This document shows, piece by piece, positions 1 to 8,593 of a stretch of 64,000 nucleotides of DNA. A model generated the notes under the pieces. It was not told the origin of the DNA, made no database searches, and saw nothing but the letters and a program-made list of their open reading frames with translations. This DNA is from Halalkalibacter nanhaiisediminis (GTDB lineage Bacteria > Bacillota > Bacilli > Bacillales > Bacillaceae_D). Numbering within the stretch: position 1 is the first letter of the stretch; every line of letters begins with the position of its first letter. The translations under genes were made by a program, and so were the position numbers. Where the stretch lies: positions 62,001 to 126,000 of the forward strand of contig NZ_VLKZ01000007.1 of assembly GCF_007830185.1 (NCBI RefSeq). Reading direction: 5' to 3'.

Positions 1-1
1 C

Positions 2-544
2 CATAACAAAATTCAATGGTTCTTTCTCGTCATATTCATACCAATAGTGTTTACGATCATTCTCATTACTGTCATCTTATCTCTCCTTGGTTTTAATGTT
101 ATTGATAAAGCAAAGGAATTTAGTTCCAATATCCCAATTGTCACAGAGTATTTTTCAAATGATGATAAAGCGGTGGAAGAGGTAGATGTTGTTTCACTTG
201 AGCAAACGATCTCTGAGCAACAAGCGGAAGTGGATCAGTTACAGAAAGAAATTGAACGAAAAGATGAAGAAATAGCAAGACTTGGTAATGAAATGACTCA
301 GCTTGAACAAAGTCAGATCGTTGAAGCAGAATTAGCAAACCAAGCACAGCAGGAATTAGATAATATTGCTAAAACGTATGAATCGATGAAACCGAAAAAT
401 GCAGCCAATATTATATCAGCTCTGCCAGGTGAGGAAGCACTACTGCATTTATCACAAGTTTCAATTGAGTTGCGAGCTGAAATTTTAGAAGAGATGGATA
501 GTGAACAAGCCGCAAGCTTTATGAGTCGTTTAGCAAATCAATAA
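2..544 (+). CDS. ylxF: YlxF/MotE-like flagellar protein, 5' truncated
   Basis: The reading frame is open from the left edge, so the N-terminus lies outside the window; an internal GTG at 47 is not the start. The visible 180 residues hold one membrane segment (about 5-28), a long charged coiled coil (about 58-130) and a C-terminal MgtE-N-like segment containing YESMKPKNAANI and MDSEQAASFM. This layout is that of YlxF/MotE proteins, which sit between fliJ and fliK in Bacillus fla/che operons and are thought to assist motor or hook assembly at the membrane. The stop is 18 bp before fliK, so the two are surely co-transcribed. Family assignment is good; the exact role is not settled. Confidence 0.85.
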   Translation, partial: HNKIQWFFLVIFIPIVFTIILITVILSLLGFNVIDKAKEFSSNIPIVTEYFSNDDKAVEEVDVVSLEQTISEQQAEVDQLQKEIERKDEEIARLGNEMTQLEQSQIVEAELANQAQQELDNIAKTYESMKPKNAANIISALPGEEALLHLSQVSIELRAEILEEMDSEQAASFMSRLANQ

Positions 545-562
545 TTTGAAAGGGGGTGAAAA

Positions 563-1858
563 ATGATGCAGATGATTTCTGTTATAAATGCAACACCGAC
601 CACAACTAGTAGCAATCGCTCAGCAGCTAATAACGGTCTAGTGCATTCTGTAAACTCACCGTTTGCACAATTATTAGGTGGTTTAATAGGAGGACAAAAT
701 AATGAGTCAGCCTCTACTCAGGTAGAGAACTCTCAGATCCTTCCATTACTTGCTGATTTACAGTCAAATCAGGATGTAGAAATGGAGCTTATCCTTCAAG
801 GTAGTGAAGGTGAAGCTAGTAGTCTTTCAATACTATTAGCGCAAATGGAGGAAATGGGAATCGTTTTTAACGAAGAGATGATGGAAAGCTCTGAGGGAAC
901 ACGACTATTGGAAATGTTACCGGTAAATTGGCAGCAAGATCTACTTGAATTAGTATCTACTGAAAGCGAAAATAGTAGCGACATGATGGCTGATTGGTCT
1001 GAATTACAGCAAGTACTAGCTATTTTATTAGCTACTACTCAACAGAATCAGCAAGGAATATCTTTACCTTTAGCTGAGAGAGAGAAATTTATGAATCAGT
1101 TGCAGCAGCTAGTTGTGAGAATGTTTCCGAATATGTCTCATTCAGCATTAGATCAACAGGCCTCAGATATATTTGAAGATGTAACCCAGTATATTAAATC
1201 TCGATTGCAAGCTAATCCAAATGCTCAAACCAATGATCAGGCTTTTACGAATCTATTAACAAACAAAGCAAGTACATCATTGCCATTACCTAACATTTTT
1301 GCTTCTGGAGCTTTGTCTGAAGGTCCTACACAAGGTTTAAATATTAGTCAAACAGGTCAAGAGTTAGGTCAAAATATGTCGCGTGTGGAACAAGCGGCTA
1401 TCCACATCGGAGATAAGTTACCTAAAGAAGTTCAACAACAGCAGTTTCTAAAACAGTTTCAAATGATTTTGCAGCGAGGAGCTCTGACTCAAAATCAACA
1501 AGGAATGAGTAGTCTTTCTATAAAGCTCTACCCTGAACATTTAGGCCGATTAGACATTCAGTTGACACAGGTTGAAGGAGCGATTATTGCTCGAATATTA
1601 ACAGGTAGTGCTTCAACAAGAGAGTTAATGGAAGCTCAGCTTAGCCAGTTAAGACAAGCATTTGCTCAGCAACAAATTCAAGTTGATCGAATTGAAATTA
1701 CTCAGCAACAACAGCAATATGTAGGAGATGAAAATAATCGACAATCTTCACAACAAGATACAAATGATCAGAAAGAGCAACGAGATGAAACTGAACAAGA
1801 AGAAGTAACATTATTCCAAGATGTATTAAATGAACTGACATTTAATGAACAAGTGTAG
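563..1858 (+). CDS. fliK: Flagellar hook-length control protein FliK
   Basis: FliK is secreted during hook growth, measures hook length and triggers the export specificity switch through FlhB. The 431-residue protein has a long low-complexity, Q/S/N-rich N-terminal two thirds and a compact C-terminal Flg_hook domain (about 315-395) beginning SSLSIKLYPEHLGRLDIQL, which is the recognisable core. A glutamine- and acid-rich tail follows. The start is the first of two adjacent ATGs behind AAGGGGGTG; the second ATG at 566 is equally possible. It lies between ylxF and flgD, as in other bacilli, and FlhB, its partner, is encoded at 9642. The N-terminal part is poorly conserved, as is usual for this family. 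Confidence 0.93.
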   Translation: MMQMISVINATPTTTSSNRSAANNGLVHSVNSPFAQLLGGLIGGQNNESASTQVENSQILPLLADLQSNQDVEMELILQGSEGEASSLSILLAQMEEMGIVFNEEMMESSEGTRLLEMLPVNWQQDLLELVSTESENSSDMMADWSELQQVLAILLATTQQNQQGISLPLAEREKFMNQLQQLVVRMFPNMSHSALDQQASDIFEDVTQYIKSRLQANPNAQTNDQAFTNLLTNKASTSLPLPNIFASGALSEGPTQGLNISQTGQELGQNMSRVEQAAIHIGDKLPKEVQQQQFLKQFQMILQRGALTQNQQGMSSLSIKLYPEHLGRLDIQLTQVEGAIIARILTGSASTRELMEAQLSQLRQAFAQQQIQVDRIEITQQQQQYVGDENNRQSSQQDTNDQKEQRDETEQEEVTLFQDVLNELTFNEQV

Positions 1859-1867
1859 GTGAGATGA

Positions 1868-2407
1868 ATGAATACAATTCATGATGGGTTTTATCTAAAT
1901 AATCAGCCGAAACAACAGAATCAACAGAGTCAAGGAATACTGGGGAAAGACGATTTTTTAAAGATTTTGATCACCCAGTTGCAAAATCAAGATCCTGCTA
2001 ATCCAATGGATGACCGCGAATTTATCGCACAAATGGCACAGTTTTCTTCACTTGAGCAGATGACAAATATGAATACAGCAATACAGAAATTTGTCAGCCT
2101 TCAATCAAGTCAAAACCTGGTTCAGCATAGTGAACTAATTGGCAAACAGATTCAGTGGAAGAGAGAGGTTGAGATTGATAAATATCGCTCAAGAACGGAA
2201 TATGTTAATAATGTCGTCACAGCGGTAAAACTAGAGAAGGATGGGCAACTTCGTATTCTACTAGATGATGGTCGCTGGATAAGTCATGAACAACTTGTTC
2301 AAGTGAGTCAGGTGGTACAGCCGACGAATGAAACTCAGAAAAAACCAGAAGAGGATTCTACTAATGGAGAGCCCGTAGAGAATCCAAATGAAAATGCAGA
2401 AGTCTAA
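1868..2407 (+). CDS. flgD: Flagellar hook assembly (cap) protein FlgD
   Basis: FlgD caps the growing hook and guides FlgE subunits into place. The diagnostic N-terminal region is clear: [24 protein letters not shown], read in parts at about residues 26-49, followed by [14 protein letters not shown]. The C-terminal part (about 95-150) is short and the last 30 residues are acidic and N/E/P-rich. At 179 aa it is shorter than the enterobacterial protein (about 230 aa) but in the range of Bacillus homologues. It starts 9 bp after fliK with AGGTGAG as ribosome-binding site and precedes the DUF3766 gene and flgE. Confidence 0.93.
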   Translation: MNTIHDGFYLNNQPKQQNQQSQGILGKDDFLKILITQLQNQDPANPMDDREFIAQMAQFSSLEQMTNMNTAIQKFVSLQSSQNLVQHSELIGKQIQWKREVEIDKYRSRTEYVNNVVTAVKLEKDGQLRILLDDGRWISHEQLVQVSQVVQPTNETQKKPEEDSTNGEPVENPNENAEV

Positions 2408-2421
2408 AAGGAAGTGAGAAG

Positions 2422-2805
2422 ATGGATCCAAGGATTCATAGCAAGTCTTTACATGCGCTTCCAAAACCAATTAATCGTCCTATTAACCATACGAGTAATC
2501 AGACAACTCCTTTTCAGCAATTTTTAAAGACAGAATTACAAGGAACAACTGAACTAAAATTAAGTAAGCACGCAAAGCAGCGTATGGATATGCGTGGGAT
2601 TGAATTTTCAACAGAGAAGTGGATGACGATTCAAGAAAAAGTGAGCGAAGCGAAGAAAAAAGGTGTCCATGATTCACTCGTTTTAACGAATGAGGCAGCG
2701 CTGGTCGTAAGTACAAAAAATAATACAGTCATAACCGTTTTAAACCGCGAGGAAGCACAGTCGCAAATTTTCACAAATATAAATGGAACGATCGTAATCG
2801 ATTAA
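2422..2805 (+). CDS. Flagellar operon protein, TIGR02530/DUF3766 type
   Basis: This 127-residue protein matches my memory of the small family found between flgD and flgE in many Firmicutes flagellar operons. Visible marks are the disordered, P/N-rich first 45 residues, a central LSKHAKQRMDMRGIEF segment, and a C-terminal beta-rich part with ALVVSTKNNTVITVLNREEA that ends in NINGTIVID. No signal peptide or membrane segment is seen. Its biochemical role is unknown; position suggests a factor in hook assembly. The gene starts 14 bp after flgD behind AAGGAAGTGAG. Family assignment rests on the HAKQRM motif and context. Confidence 0.8.
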   Translation: MDPRIHSKSLHALPKPINRPINHTSNQTTPFQQFLKTELQGTTELKLSKHAKQRMDMRGIEFSTEKWMTIQEKVSEAKKKGVHDSLVLTNEAALVVSTKNNTVITVLNREEAQSQIFTNINGTIVID

Positions 2806-2808
2806 TAA

Positions 2809-2859
2809 GACTGGACCCTAAAAGGGAGGTCTTTCGGCTGCTGACCGATAGAGGCAGTC
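2809..2859 (+). other. Possible structured RNA element upstream of flgE
   Basis: The gap between the DUF3766 gene and flgE can fold as a three-way junction. The outer stem is GACTG 2809-2813 with CAGTC 2855-2859. Inside are GACC 2814-2817 with GGTC 2828-2831 (extendable by one C-G pair past a bulged A), and TCGG 2834-2837 with CCGA 2845-2848 closing a 7-nt loop. The flgE ribosome-binding site AAGAGGAGG follows directly. The stems are short, so chance cannot be excluded. Confidence 0.35.
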
Positions 2860-2881
2860 AATAAGAGGAGGAAAATAAAAT

Positions 2882-3682
2882 ATGTTACGTTCAATGTATT
2901 CAGGAATCTCAGGGATGCGCAATATGCAAACAAAACTCGATACAATTGGTAATAACATTGCTAACGTAAATACGTTTGGCTTTAAAAAAGGACGTACGAC
3001 TTTTAAGGATTTGGTCAGCCAGCAAATTGCAGGGGCAAGTGCACCTGGAGCTTTATTAGGTGGAACAAATGCTCGACAAGTCGGTTTAGGGATGCAACTA
3101 GCTACCATTGATACTATTCATACTCAAGGTAGCTTGCAGAATACAAATCGTGAATTGGATTTAGGGATTTCAGGTAATGGATATTTTAGAGTCGGCGAAG
3201 CAGGTGGAGTTAATATTTCTTATACAAGATCAGGGAATTTTTACCTAGATGAAGCTGGATTTATTGTGAATCAAGATGGTTTGTATTTGCTCGATATTGA
3301 TGGTAACCAAATAGAAGTTCCACCTGATTCTCAAAGTTTTAGTATTAGTCAGACTGGTGATGTAAATATCATCGATGTAGATGGTCTGCTAATGGATCCT
3401 CCGCAAACCATTTCCCTTGCTTTTTTTGCAAACCCTGAAGGGCTCCAAAAAGTAGGTAGTAATCTTTATCAAGTATCAACCAACTCAGGACCTGAAGAGT
3501 TTGCGATCCCTGGTGAGATGGGAACTGGAACATTAGTAGCTGGTACACTCGAAATGTCAAATGTTGACCTTTCGGAAGAATTTACAGAAATGATTGTTGC
3601 CCAGCGAGGATTTCAAGCAAATACACGAATTATTACAACATCTGATGAAATTCTTCAAGAACTTGTTAACCTGAAAAGATAA
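2882..3682 (+). CDS. flgE: Flagellar hook protein FlgE
   Basis: The main structural subunit of the hook. The N-terminus carries the rod/hook signature SGISGMRNMQTKLDTIGNNI with NVNTFGFKKGR, and the C-terminus has NVDLSEEFTEMIVAQRGFQA and ends LQELVNLKR; both ends form the D0 coiled-coil domain. At 266 aa it is the short Bacillus type (the B. subtilis protein was once called FlgG and is close to this length), not the 400-residue enterobacterial form. Operon position after flgD and before swrD supports hook rather than distal rod. The start follows AAGAGGAGG. Confidence 0.92.
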   Translation: MLRSMYSGISGMRNMQTKLDTIGNNIANVNTFGFKKGRTTFKDLVSQQIAGASAPGALLGGTNARQVGLGMQLATIDTIHTQGSLQNTNRELDLGISGNGYFRVGEAGGVNISYTRSGNFYLDEAGFIVNQDGLYLLDIDGNQIEVPPDSQSFSISQTGDVNIIDVDGLLMDPPQTISLAFFANPEGLQKVGSNLYQVSTNSGPEEFAIPGEMGTGTLVAGTLEMSNVDLSEEFTEMIVAQRGFQANTRIITTSDEILQELVNLKR

Positions 3683-3736
3683 CTATCAGTAAAAAGCTAA
3701 AAGTAAATGTGGCATAATTACTTAGATTCTATTGTT

Positions 3737-3772
3737 GAGGAGGTTTGGGCTAGGAAGCAAACACCTAGCCCA
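3737..3772 (+). promoter_or_regulatory. Shine-Dalgarno followed by strong hairpin before swrD
   Basis: The only good ribosome-binding site before swrD, GAGGAGGT at 3737-3744, is 41 nt from the ATG at 3786. In between is a perfect stem, GGGCTAGG 3747-3754 with CCTAGCCC 3764-3771, extended by T3746-A3772. Folding it removes 27 nt and leaves about 14 nt between the site and the start codon. No U-tract follows, so it is not a terminator. Confidence 0.6.
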
Positions 3773-3785
3773 TCCAATTAATATT

Positions 3786-3998
3786 ATGATTGAACTTATA
3801 CGTTTAAATGGTCAACCATTCCTTTTAAATGCGATGCTTATCGAACAGATCGAAGCATTACCAGATACAACGATTACTTTAATGAGTGGAAAAAAAATTG
3901 TCGTTCGAAATGAAATTAATGAAGTGAAGGCAATTATTAATTCACAATTCGTGAAAATTGGTCTTATTGCAGTTCATAAAGATGTGGAGGGTTCTTGA
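3786..3998 (+). CDS. swrD: Swarming motility protein SwrD (YlzI, FlbD family)
   Basis: A 70-residue FlbD-family protein that in B. subtilis raises flagellar motor torque and is needed for swarming. The sequence MIELIRLNGQPFLLNAMLIE followed by QIEALPDTTITLMSGKKIVV is characteristic. The frame is open upstream to a TTG at 3732, but homologues begin at the MI(K/E)xxRLNG position, so I chose ATG 3786. The unusual feature is the ribosome-binding site placed 41 nt upstream with a stable hairpin in between. It sits between flgE and fliL, the usual place, and its stop codon directly abuts the TTG of fliL. Confidence 0.88.
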   Translation: MIELIRLNGQPFLLNAMLIEQIEALPDTTITLMSGKKIVVRNEINEVKAIINSQFVKIGLIAVHKDVEGS

Positions 3999-4430
3999 TT
4001 GTTCAAAAATAAGCTCGTTAACATTATGCTAATTATATTAGTTGCGTTGACGCTCGTTGGTGTTTTAACATTTGTACTTGTTACTTACTTTACTAATCAA
4101 CCAGACCCGAATGCAGAACCAACAATTGATCAAATTATTGAACAATCTTTTCAGACAGAAGAAATCACAACCAATCTTATGTCGAATGATTTTGTCCAAG
4201 CGTCGTTTCTGATTCAAGTTGATAGTAAAGCGGCATTAAAAGAAATTCAAAAACGCGACTTTCAAATTAATAACATTCTTTTACGTGCTCTTTCAGGTAA
4301 GAAAGCAACTGAATTAGCTGGTTCGGATGGAATTGAAACATTTGAATCAGATATACGTGATCAACTTAACGAATTAATGCAAGAAGGTTCAGTAATCCAA
4401 GTTTATACAACAAGCTGGGTTATTCAATAA
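3999..4430 (+). CDS. fliL: Flagellar basal-body protein FliL
   Basis: FliL is an inner-membrane protein that associates with the stator units and supports torque. The 143-residue product has a short cytoplasmic N-terminus, one membrane helix (about 8-30, rich in V/L/T) and an extracytoplasmic C-terminal domain with NNILLRALSGKKATEL and IRDQLNEL, as in FliL. The start is TTG 3999 behind GGAGGG, with no gap after the swrD stop, which suggests translational coupling. Next is fliM. Confidence 0.9.
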   Translation: MFKNKLVNIMLIILVALTLVGVLTFVLVTYFTNQPDPNAEPTIDQIIEQSFQTEEITTNLMSNDFVQASFLIQVDSKAALKEIQKRDFQINNILLRALSGKKATELAGSDGIETFESDIRDQLNELMQEGSVIQVYTTSWVIQ

Positions 4431-4463
4431 TAACTGTTGCATCGAGATTGAGAGGTGAGGCTC

Positions 4464-5456
4464 TTGGCTGACGTTCTATCACAAGGTGAAATAGATGCCT
4501 TATTATCGGCAATTTCTACAGGTGAAATGGATGCTGATGAACTCAAGAAAGAAGAAACCGAGAAAAAGGTAAAGGTATATGATTTTAAGCGTGCTCTTCG
4601 CTTTTCAAAGGATCAAATTCGAAGCTTATCAAGGATCCACGAAAATTTTGCTCGACTGCTAACGACGTATTTTTCTGCTCAACTAAGAACGTACGTCCAA
4701 ATATCGGTGACATCGGTCGATCAACTCCCTTATGAGGAATTTATCCGTTCAATACCCAAAATGACGATCTTAAACGTATTCGAACCATACCCATTAGATG
4801 GTCGTTTACTAATGGAGGTTAACCCTAATATTGCATACGCAATGCTAGATCGTTTGCTAGGTGGAAAAGGTGTAAGTATAAATAAAGTTGAAAATTTAAC
4901 AGAAATAGAGACAAGAATTATGTCTCAGTTATTTCAACGAACACTGGATAGTTTTCAAGAAGCTTGGAGTTCTGTTATTGAGCTAGATCCTATAATGGAA
5001 GATATCGAGGTTAACCCGCAATTTTTACAAATGGTCTCTCCTAATGAAACTGTTGTAGTTATTTCTCTTTCGACAACAATTGCAGAAACGTCAGGGATGA
5101 TAAATATTTGTCTTCCTCACGTTGTATTGGAAGAAATCTTGCCGAAGCTTTCTATTCACTATTGGATGCAGGAGAAGAAAAAGCAACGTGGTGAGGGAGA
5201 ACTACAAGCTATTGAACATAAAGTTCGTCAAGCTCCGTTATTAATTCAAACAGAACTTGGACGTTCAGAAATGTCAATTCAAGAGTTTTTACATTTAGCA
5301 AAAGGAGATGTGATTGAACTTAATCAATCGATCCATAAACCTCTACTTGTTAAAGTGGGTGGAGAACGTAAATATTATGCTCAACCAGGTAAAATGAAAA
5401 ATAAAATTGCTGTCCAAGTGACGGATCTAATTGAGGAGGCAGAATATGATGAATGA
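4464..5456 (+). CDS. fliM: Flagellar motor switch protein FliM
   Basis: C-ring component that binds CheY-P and controls rotation. The N-terminal CheY-P binding peptide LSQGEIDALLSAIS is intact, followed by a CheC-like middle domain (about 45-235) with SRIHENFARLLTTY and DQLPYEEFIRS, and a C-terminal FliN-like domain (about 250-325). I chose TTG 4464 rather than the in-frame GTG at 4455, because AGAGGTGAGG lies just upstream and MADVLSQGEID matches the family N-terminus. The length of 330 aa is normal. It overlaps fliY by 11 bp. Confidence 0.92.
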   Translation: MADVLSQGEIDALLSAISTGEMDADELKKEETEKKVKVYDFKRALRFSKDQIRSLSRIHENFARLLTTYFSAQLRTYVQISVTSVDQLPYEEFIRSIPKMTILNVFEPYPLDGRLLMEVNPNIAYAMLDRLLGGKGVSINKVENLTEIETRIMSQLFQRTLDSFQEAWSSVIELDPIMEDIEVNPQFLQMVSPNETVVVISLSTTIAETSGMINICLPHVVLEEILPKLSIHYWMQEKKKQRGEGELQAIEHKVRQAPLLIQTELGRSEMSIQEFLHLAKGDVIELNQSIHKPLLVKVGGERKYYAQPGKMKNKIAVQVTDLIEEAEYDE

Positions 5457-6687
5457 TGATATGCTTTCCCAAGATGAGATTAATGAATTACTTAAAGGTG
5501 TAAATAGTAGTGATGAGGAAGAGTCAGATTTAAATGAAACAGATGATTCGTTAATACTTTCGGACTATATCTCTGATATTGAACAAGATACACTCGGTGA
5601 AATTGGAAATATCTCATTTGGGAGTGCAGCAACGGCCTTATCTACCTTATTAAATCAAAAAGTAGACATTACAACACCGCAACTTTCTTTAATAAAAAAA
5701 GAAAAACTAGAAACTGAATTCCCTCAACCACATGTAGCGATACATGTTCAATATACTGAAGGGTTTGAAGGTGTAAATTTATTAGTTATTAAAACAACTG
5801 ATGCAGCGATTATTGCTGATTTAATGCTTGGTGGAGATGGAACGAATCCAGCTGAAGAGCTAAGCGATATGCATGTTAGCGCCGTTCAGGAAGCCATGAA
5901 CCAGATGATGGGTTCAGCTTCAACCTCTATGTCTACCATCTTTAATAAAAAGGTTGATATTTCACCACCAGGTATTGATTTACTAGATTTTAAGAAGGAT
6001 GAAGGAATCCAAAATGTTCCTGCAGACGATATTTTAGTCAAAATTTCATTCCGGTTAAAAGTAGGTAACTTAATTGATTCCAATATCATGCAACTTATCA
6101 CTGTATCGTTTGCCAAAGGCTTAGTTGATGAATTAATGAATCCAGGAGCTAATTCTCCTGCAGAGGAAAAGGTACAACAAGTGGAGGCTGCACCACCACA
6201 AGCTGTATCGCAACCTGCAAAACAGACAGCTTCTCAACCAAATGAAAGTCTAAGCTTAAGCCAACAAGGGTCTCAGCAAATGGCACCGCCACCGCAGCAG
6301 GCTTATGAATATGAACAACGAGGACAGCAGCATCTTGGGGGAGTACCATTTTCGCAACAACGCCAAGTTGATGTTCAGCCAGCAGCCTTTTCAAATTTTG
6401 AAGCGCCGCAATTAACGCAAGCTGAATCAAATAATTTAAATATGCTTCTAGATATTCCTCTACAAGTAACGGTTGAATTAGGTCGAACTAAGCGCTCTAT
6501 TAAGGAGATTCTTGAGTTTACGCAAGGCTCAATTATTGAACTTGATAAGCTTGCAGGTGAGCCAGTTGATATCCTTGTTAATCATAAGTTAATTGCAAAA
6601 GGTGAAGTTGTCGTTATCGATGAAAACTTCGGTGTACGTGTGACTGATATTGTTAGTCAAGAAGAGCGAATTCGAAACTTGAAATAA
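5446..6687 (+). CDS. fliY: Flagellar motor switch phosphatase FliY
   Basis: FliY combines a CheC-like CheY-P phosphatase with a FliN C-ring domain in Gram-positive motors. After an N-terminal LSQDEINELL peptide, two phosphatase motifs are visible: DTLGEIGN near residue 47 and SAVQEAMN about 100 residues later, each with the catalytic Glu and Asn. A Q/P/A-rich linker (roughly 225-325) leads to the C-terminal FliN domain with VTVELGRTKRSIKEIL and GSIIELDKLAGE. At 413 aa it is somewhat longer than the B. subtilis protein, mainly through the linker. Start ATG 5446 follows GAGGAGG; ATG 5449 is an alternative. With cheC also present, two CheY-P phosphatases are encoded here. Confidence 0.93.
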   Translation: MMNDDMLSQDEINELLKGVNSSDEEESDLNETDDSLILSDYISDIEQDTLGEIGNISFGSAATALSTLLNQKVDITTPQLSLIKKEKLETEFPQPHVAIHVQYTEGFEGVNLLVIKTTDAAIIADLMLGGDGTNPAEELSDMHVSAVQEAMNQMMGSASTSMSTIFNKKVDISPPGIDLLDFKKDEGIQNVPADDILVKISFRLKVGNLIDSNIMQLITVSFAKGLVDELMNPGANSPAEEKVQQVEAAPPQAVSQPAKQTASQPNESLSLSQQGSQQMAPPPQQAYEYEQRGQQHLGGVPFSQQRQVDVQPAAFSNFEAPQLTQAESNNLNMLLDIPLQVTVELGRTKRSIKEILEFTQGSIIELDKLAGEPVDILVNHKLIAKGEVVVIDENFGVRVTDIVSQEERIRNLK

Positions 6688-6707
6688 AAAGGATAGGTGA
6701 ATCATTA

Positions 6708-7070
6708 GTGTCAGCCAAAGTATTAATTGTTGATGATGCAGCATTTATGAGGATGATGATTAAAGATATACTCCAAAAAAATGGTTTTGAAGTCGTTGGT
6801 GAAGCAAATGATGGTGCACAAGCCGTACAATTGTATCAGGAATTATCTCCTGATCTTGTAACAATGGACATTACGATGCCAGAGAAGGATGGTATAGCGG
6901 CTTTAAAGGAAATCAGATCTTTTGATCCAAATGCAAAAGTAATCATGTGTTCTGCGATGGGGCAGCAGGCAATGGTCATTGATGCTATTCAAGCAGGAGC
7001 AAAAGATTTTATTGTCAAACCATTTCAAGCGGATCGTGTGCTAGAGGCGATTAAAAAAACGATTGGATAG
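6708..7070 (+). CDS. cheY: Chemotaxis response regulator CheY
   Basis: A 120-residue single receiver domain. The acidic pocket D9/D10, phosphorylation site D54 (in DLVTMDITMP), switch residue S82 and conserved K104 (IVKPF) are all present. In Bacillus CheY-P binds FliM and promotes smooth swimming. The gene starts at GTG 6708 behind AGGATAGGTG and sits between fliY and fliO, as in B. subtilis. Its cognate kinase CheA is not encoded in this operon, which makes the source of phosphate an open question for this strain. Confidence 0.93.
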   Translation: MSAKVLIVDDAAFMRMMIKDILQKNGFEVVGEANDGAQAVQLYQELSPDLVTMDITMPEKDGIAALKEIRSFDPNAKVIMCSAMGQQAMVIDAIQAGAKDFIVKPFQADRVLEAIKKTIG

Positions 7071-7105
7071 ATTCGTGAACGAGGAAGGAGAGGAGCGGTT
7101 CATCT

Positions 7106-7834
7106 ATGAATAAAATAATTACTTTTGTCTTCTTGCTGCTCCTCCTAATAGGGTTTCCTTTACAATCAGTCTCGGCTGAAACGACTGATGAAAATAGAAG
7201 TGTTTTTGAATCGTTAGAAGAAGAAGCGCCTAATGAAGACTCACAAGAACATCATCAAGAATCGCCTGAAACAATAAGTGAGGAACAAAATGAGGCTGAG
7301 GATACACAAAATGAGGCAGCCGGAGAATCAGAGCCATTTGCAGAGCAAAATACAATTTGGATTTTTGTGCAAATGATTGCGGCTCTGGCATTTGTTGTTT
7401 TTCTTATTTATGCTTTGCTACGTTTTTTAAATAAACGGTCGCAAACTTATCGATCAACGCAAATGCTACAAAATATTGGCGGAGTTCCACTTGGGGCTAA
7501 TCGTTCCGTTCAAATTGTAAAAGTCGGCGATCGTTTGTTAGTTGTCGGTGTTGGAGAAACGATTCAGTTGTTAAAGGAAATAGAAAATCGAGATGAAATT
7601 GATCAATTGCTTCAGCAAAAACAAGAGCAGATTGAGCAATTTGATCAACCGATTAATAAAATATTTGGCTTATTAAAAAATAAAGTTGGGAATAAAAAGT
7701 CACCTGTTCCATTTGAAAATCAATCAAGTCAGTCTAATAGCGATGCCTTTAAAGAGCTACTTTCAAAGCAGTTAAAGGATGTTTCGAAGTCTCAGCAAAA
7801 GCTGCATGATGCTGTAAGGGAGCGTGACAAGTAG
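7106..7834 (+). CDS. fliO: Flagellar export protein FliO (FliZ of B. subtilis)
   Basis: A type III export accessory protein that helps FliP assemble. A signal peptide with a clear cleavage site (SVSA/E, about residue 25) is followed by a very acidic, disordered extracytoplasmic segment (about 26-85), one membrane helix (about 88-110) and a cytoplasmic domain with MLQNIGGVPLGANRSVQIVKVG, read in parts, typical of FliO. The 242-aa length fits Bacillus proteins. The acidic external stretch is heavier than I would expect from a neutrophile. The stop codon overlaps the GTG of fliP by one base. Confidence 0.9.
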   Translation: MNKIITFVFLLLLLIGFPLQSVSAETTDENRSVFESLEEEAPNEDSQEHHQESPETISEEQNEAEDTQNEAAGESEPFAEQNTIWIFVQMIAALAFVVFLIYALLRFLNKRSQTYRSTQMLQNIGGVPLGANRSVQIVKVGDRLLVVGVGETIQLLKEIENRDEIDQLLQQKQEQIEQFDQPINKIFGLLKNKVGNKKSPVPFENQSSQSNSDAFKELLSKQLKDVSKSQQKLHDAVRERDK

Positions 7835-8541
7835 TGCTAGATTCAATGATAATACCAGCTGTCACAAATATCCCTGGCATTGATTTTGGTAATTTTTTAT
7901 CCGATGAACCCACTAATGTCGCTACGACCATTCAATTATTACTTGTCCTAACTGTTTTGTCATTAGCGCCATCGATTCTTATTCTCATGACAAGTTTTAC
8001 AAGAATCGTGATTGTTCTATCATTTGTTAGACAAGGGTTAGCAACACAATCAATGCCCCCAAATCAGGTCTTAATTGGACTTGCACTCTTTTTAACCTTT
8101 TTCATTATGGCACCAGTCTTTGCTGAGGTGAACGAGCAAGCATTAACGCCCTTTTTAAATAATGAAATTGATCAAGCTGAAGCTTTTGATCTTGCAGCTG
8201 CTCCAATGAAGGAATTTATGGCAAAACATACACGTGAGAAAGACTTAGCTTTATTTATGGGTTATGCTGGTCTTGAACGCCCTGCATCTATGGAAGATAT
8301 TCCGTTAACGGCTTTAATTCCAGCTTTTGTTATTAGTGAATTGAAAACAGCCTTTCAAATTGGTTTTCTCATTTTTATTCCGTTTTTAGTCATCGATATG
8401 ATTGTAGCGAGTGTATTAATGTCAATGGGTATGATGATGCTACCGCCAGTTATGATTGCCTTGCCATTTAAAATTTTACTTTTTGTTCTCGTGGATGGTT
8501 GGTATTTAATCGTCCAATCATTGCTTCTCAGTTTTAATTAA
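7834..8541 (+). CDS. fliP: Flagellar export gate protein FliP
   Basis: Core membrane subunit of the flagellar type III export gate. Hydrophobic segments are at about 35-65, 75-95, 165-190 and 200-230, and the family motifs SFTRIVIVLSFVRQ, MPPNQVLIGLALFLT and FLVIDMIVASVLMSMGMMML are present. The start is taken as GTG 7834, which overlaps the fliO stop; an in-frame ATG at 7846 is possible. An N-terminal signal-like region precedes the first helix. It is followed by fliQ and fliR, the other gate subunits. Confidence 0.93.
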   Translation: MLDSMIIPAVTNIPGIDFGNFLSDEPTNVATTIQLLLVLTVLSLAPSILILMTSFTRIVIVLSFVRQGLATQSMPPNQVLIGLALFLTFFIMAPVFAEVNEQALTPFLNNEIDQAEAFDLAAAPMKEFMAKHTREKDLALFMGYAGLERPASMEDIPLTALIPAFVISELKTAFQIGFLIFIPFLVIDMIVASVLMSMGMMMLPPVMIALPFKILLFVLVDGWYLIVQSLLLSFN

Positions 8542-8593
8542 AGAAGCAGTTTATGATCTTAGATTGAACATGTGTTAAAAGGTTGGTGTTTAC

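Noticed and set aside
3732-3785. N-terminal extension of swrD from TTG 3732
   Set aside because: It would start inside the ribosome-binding site region, and family members begin at the MIELIRLNG position.
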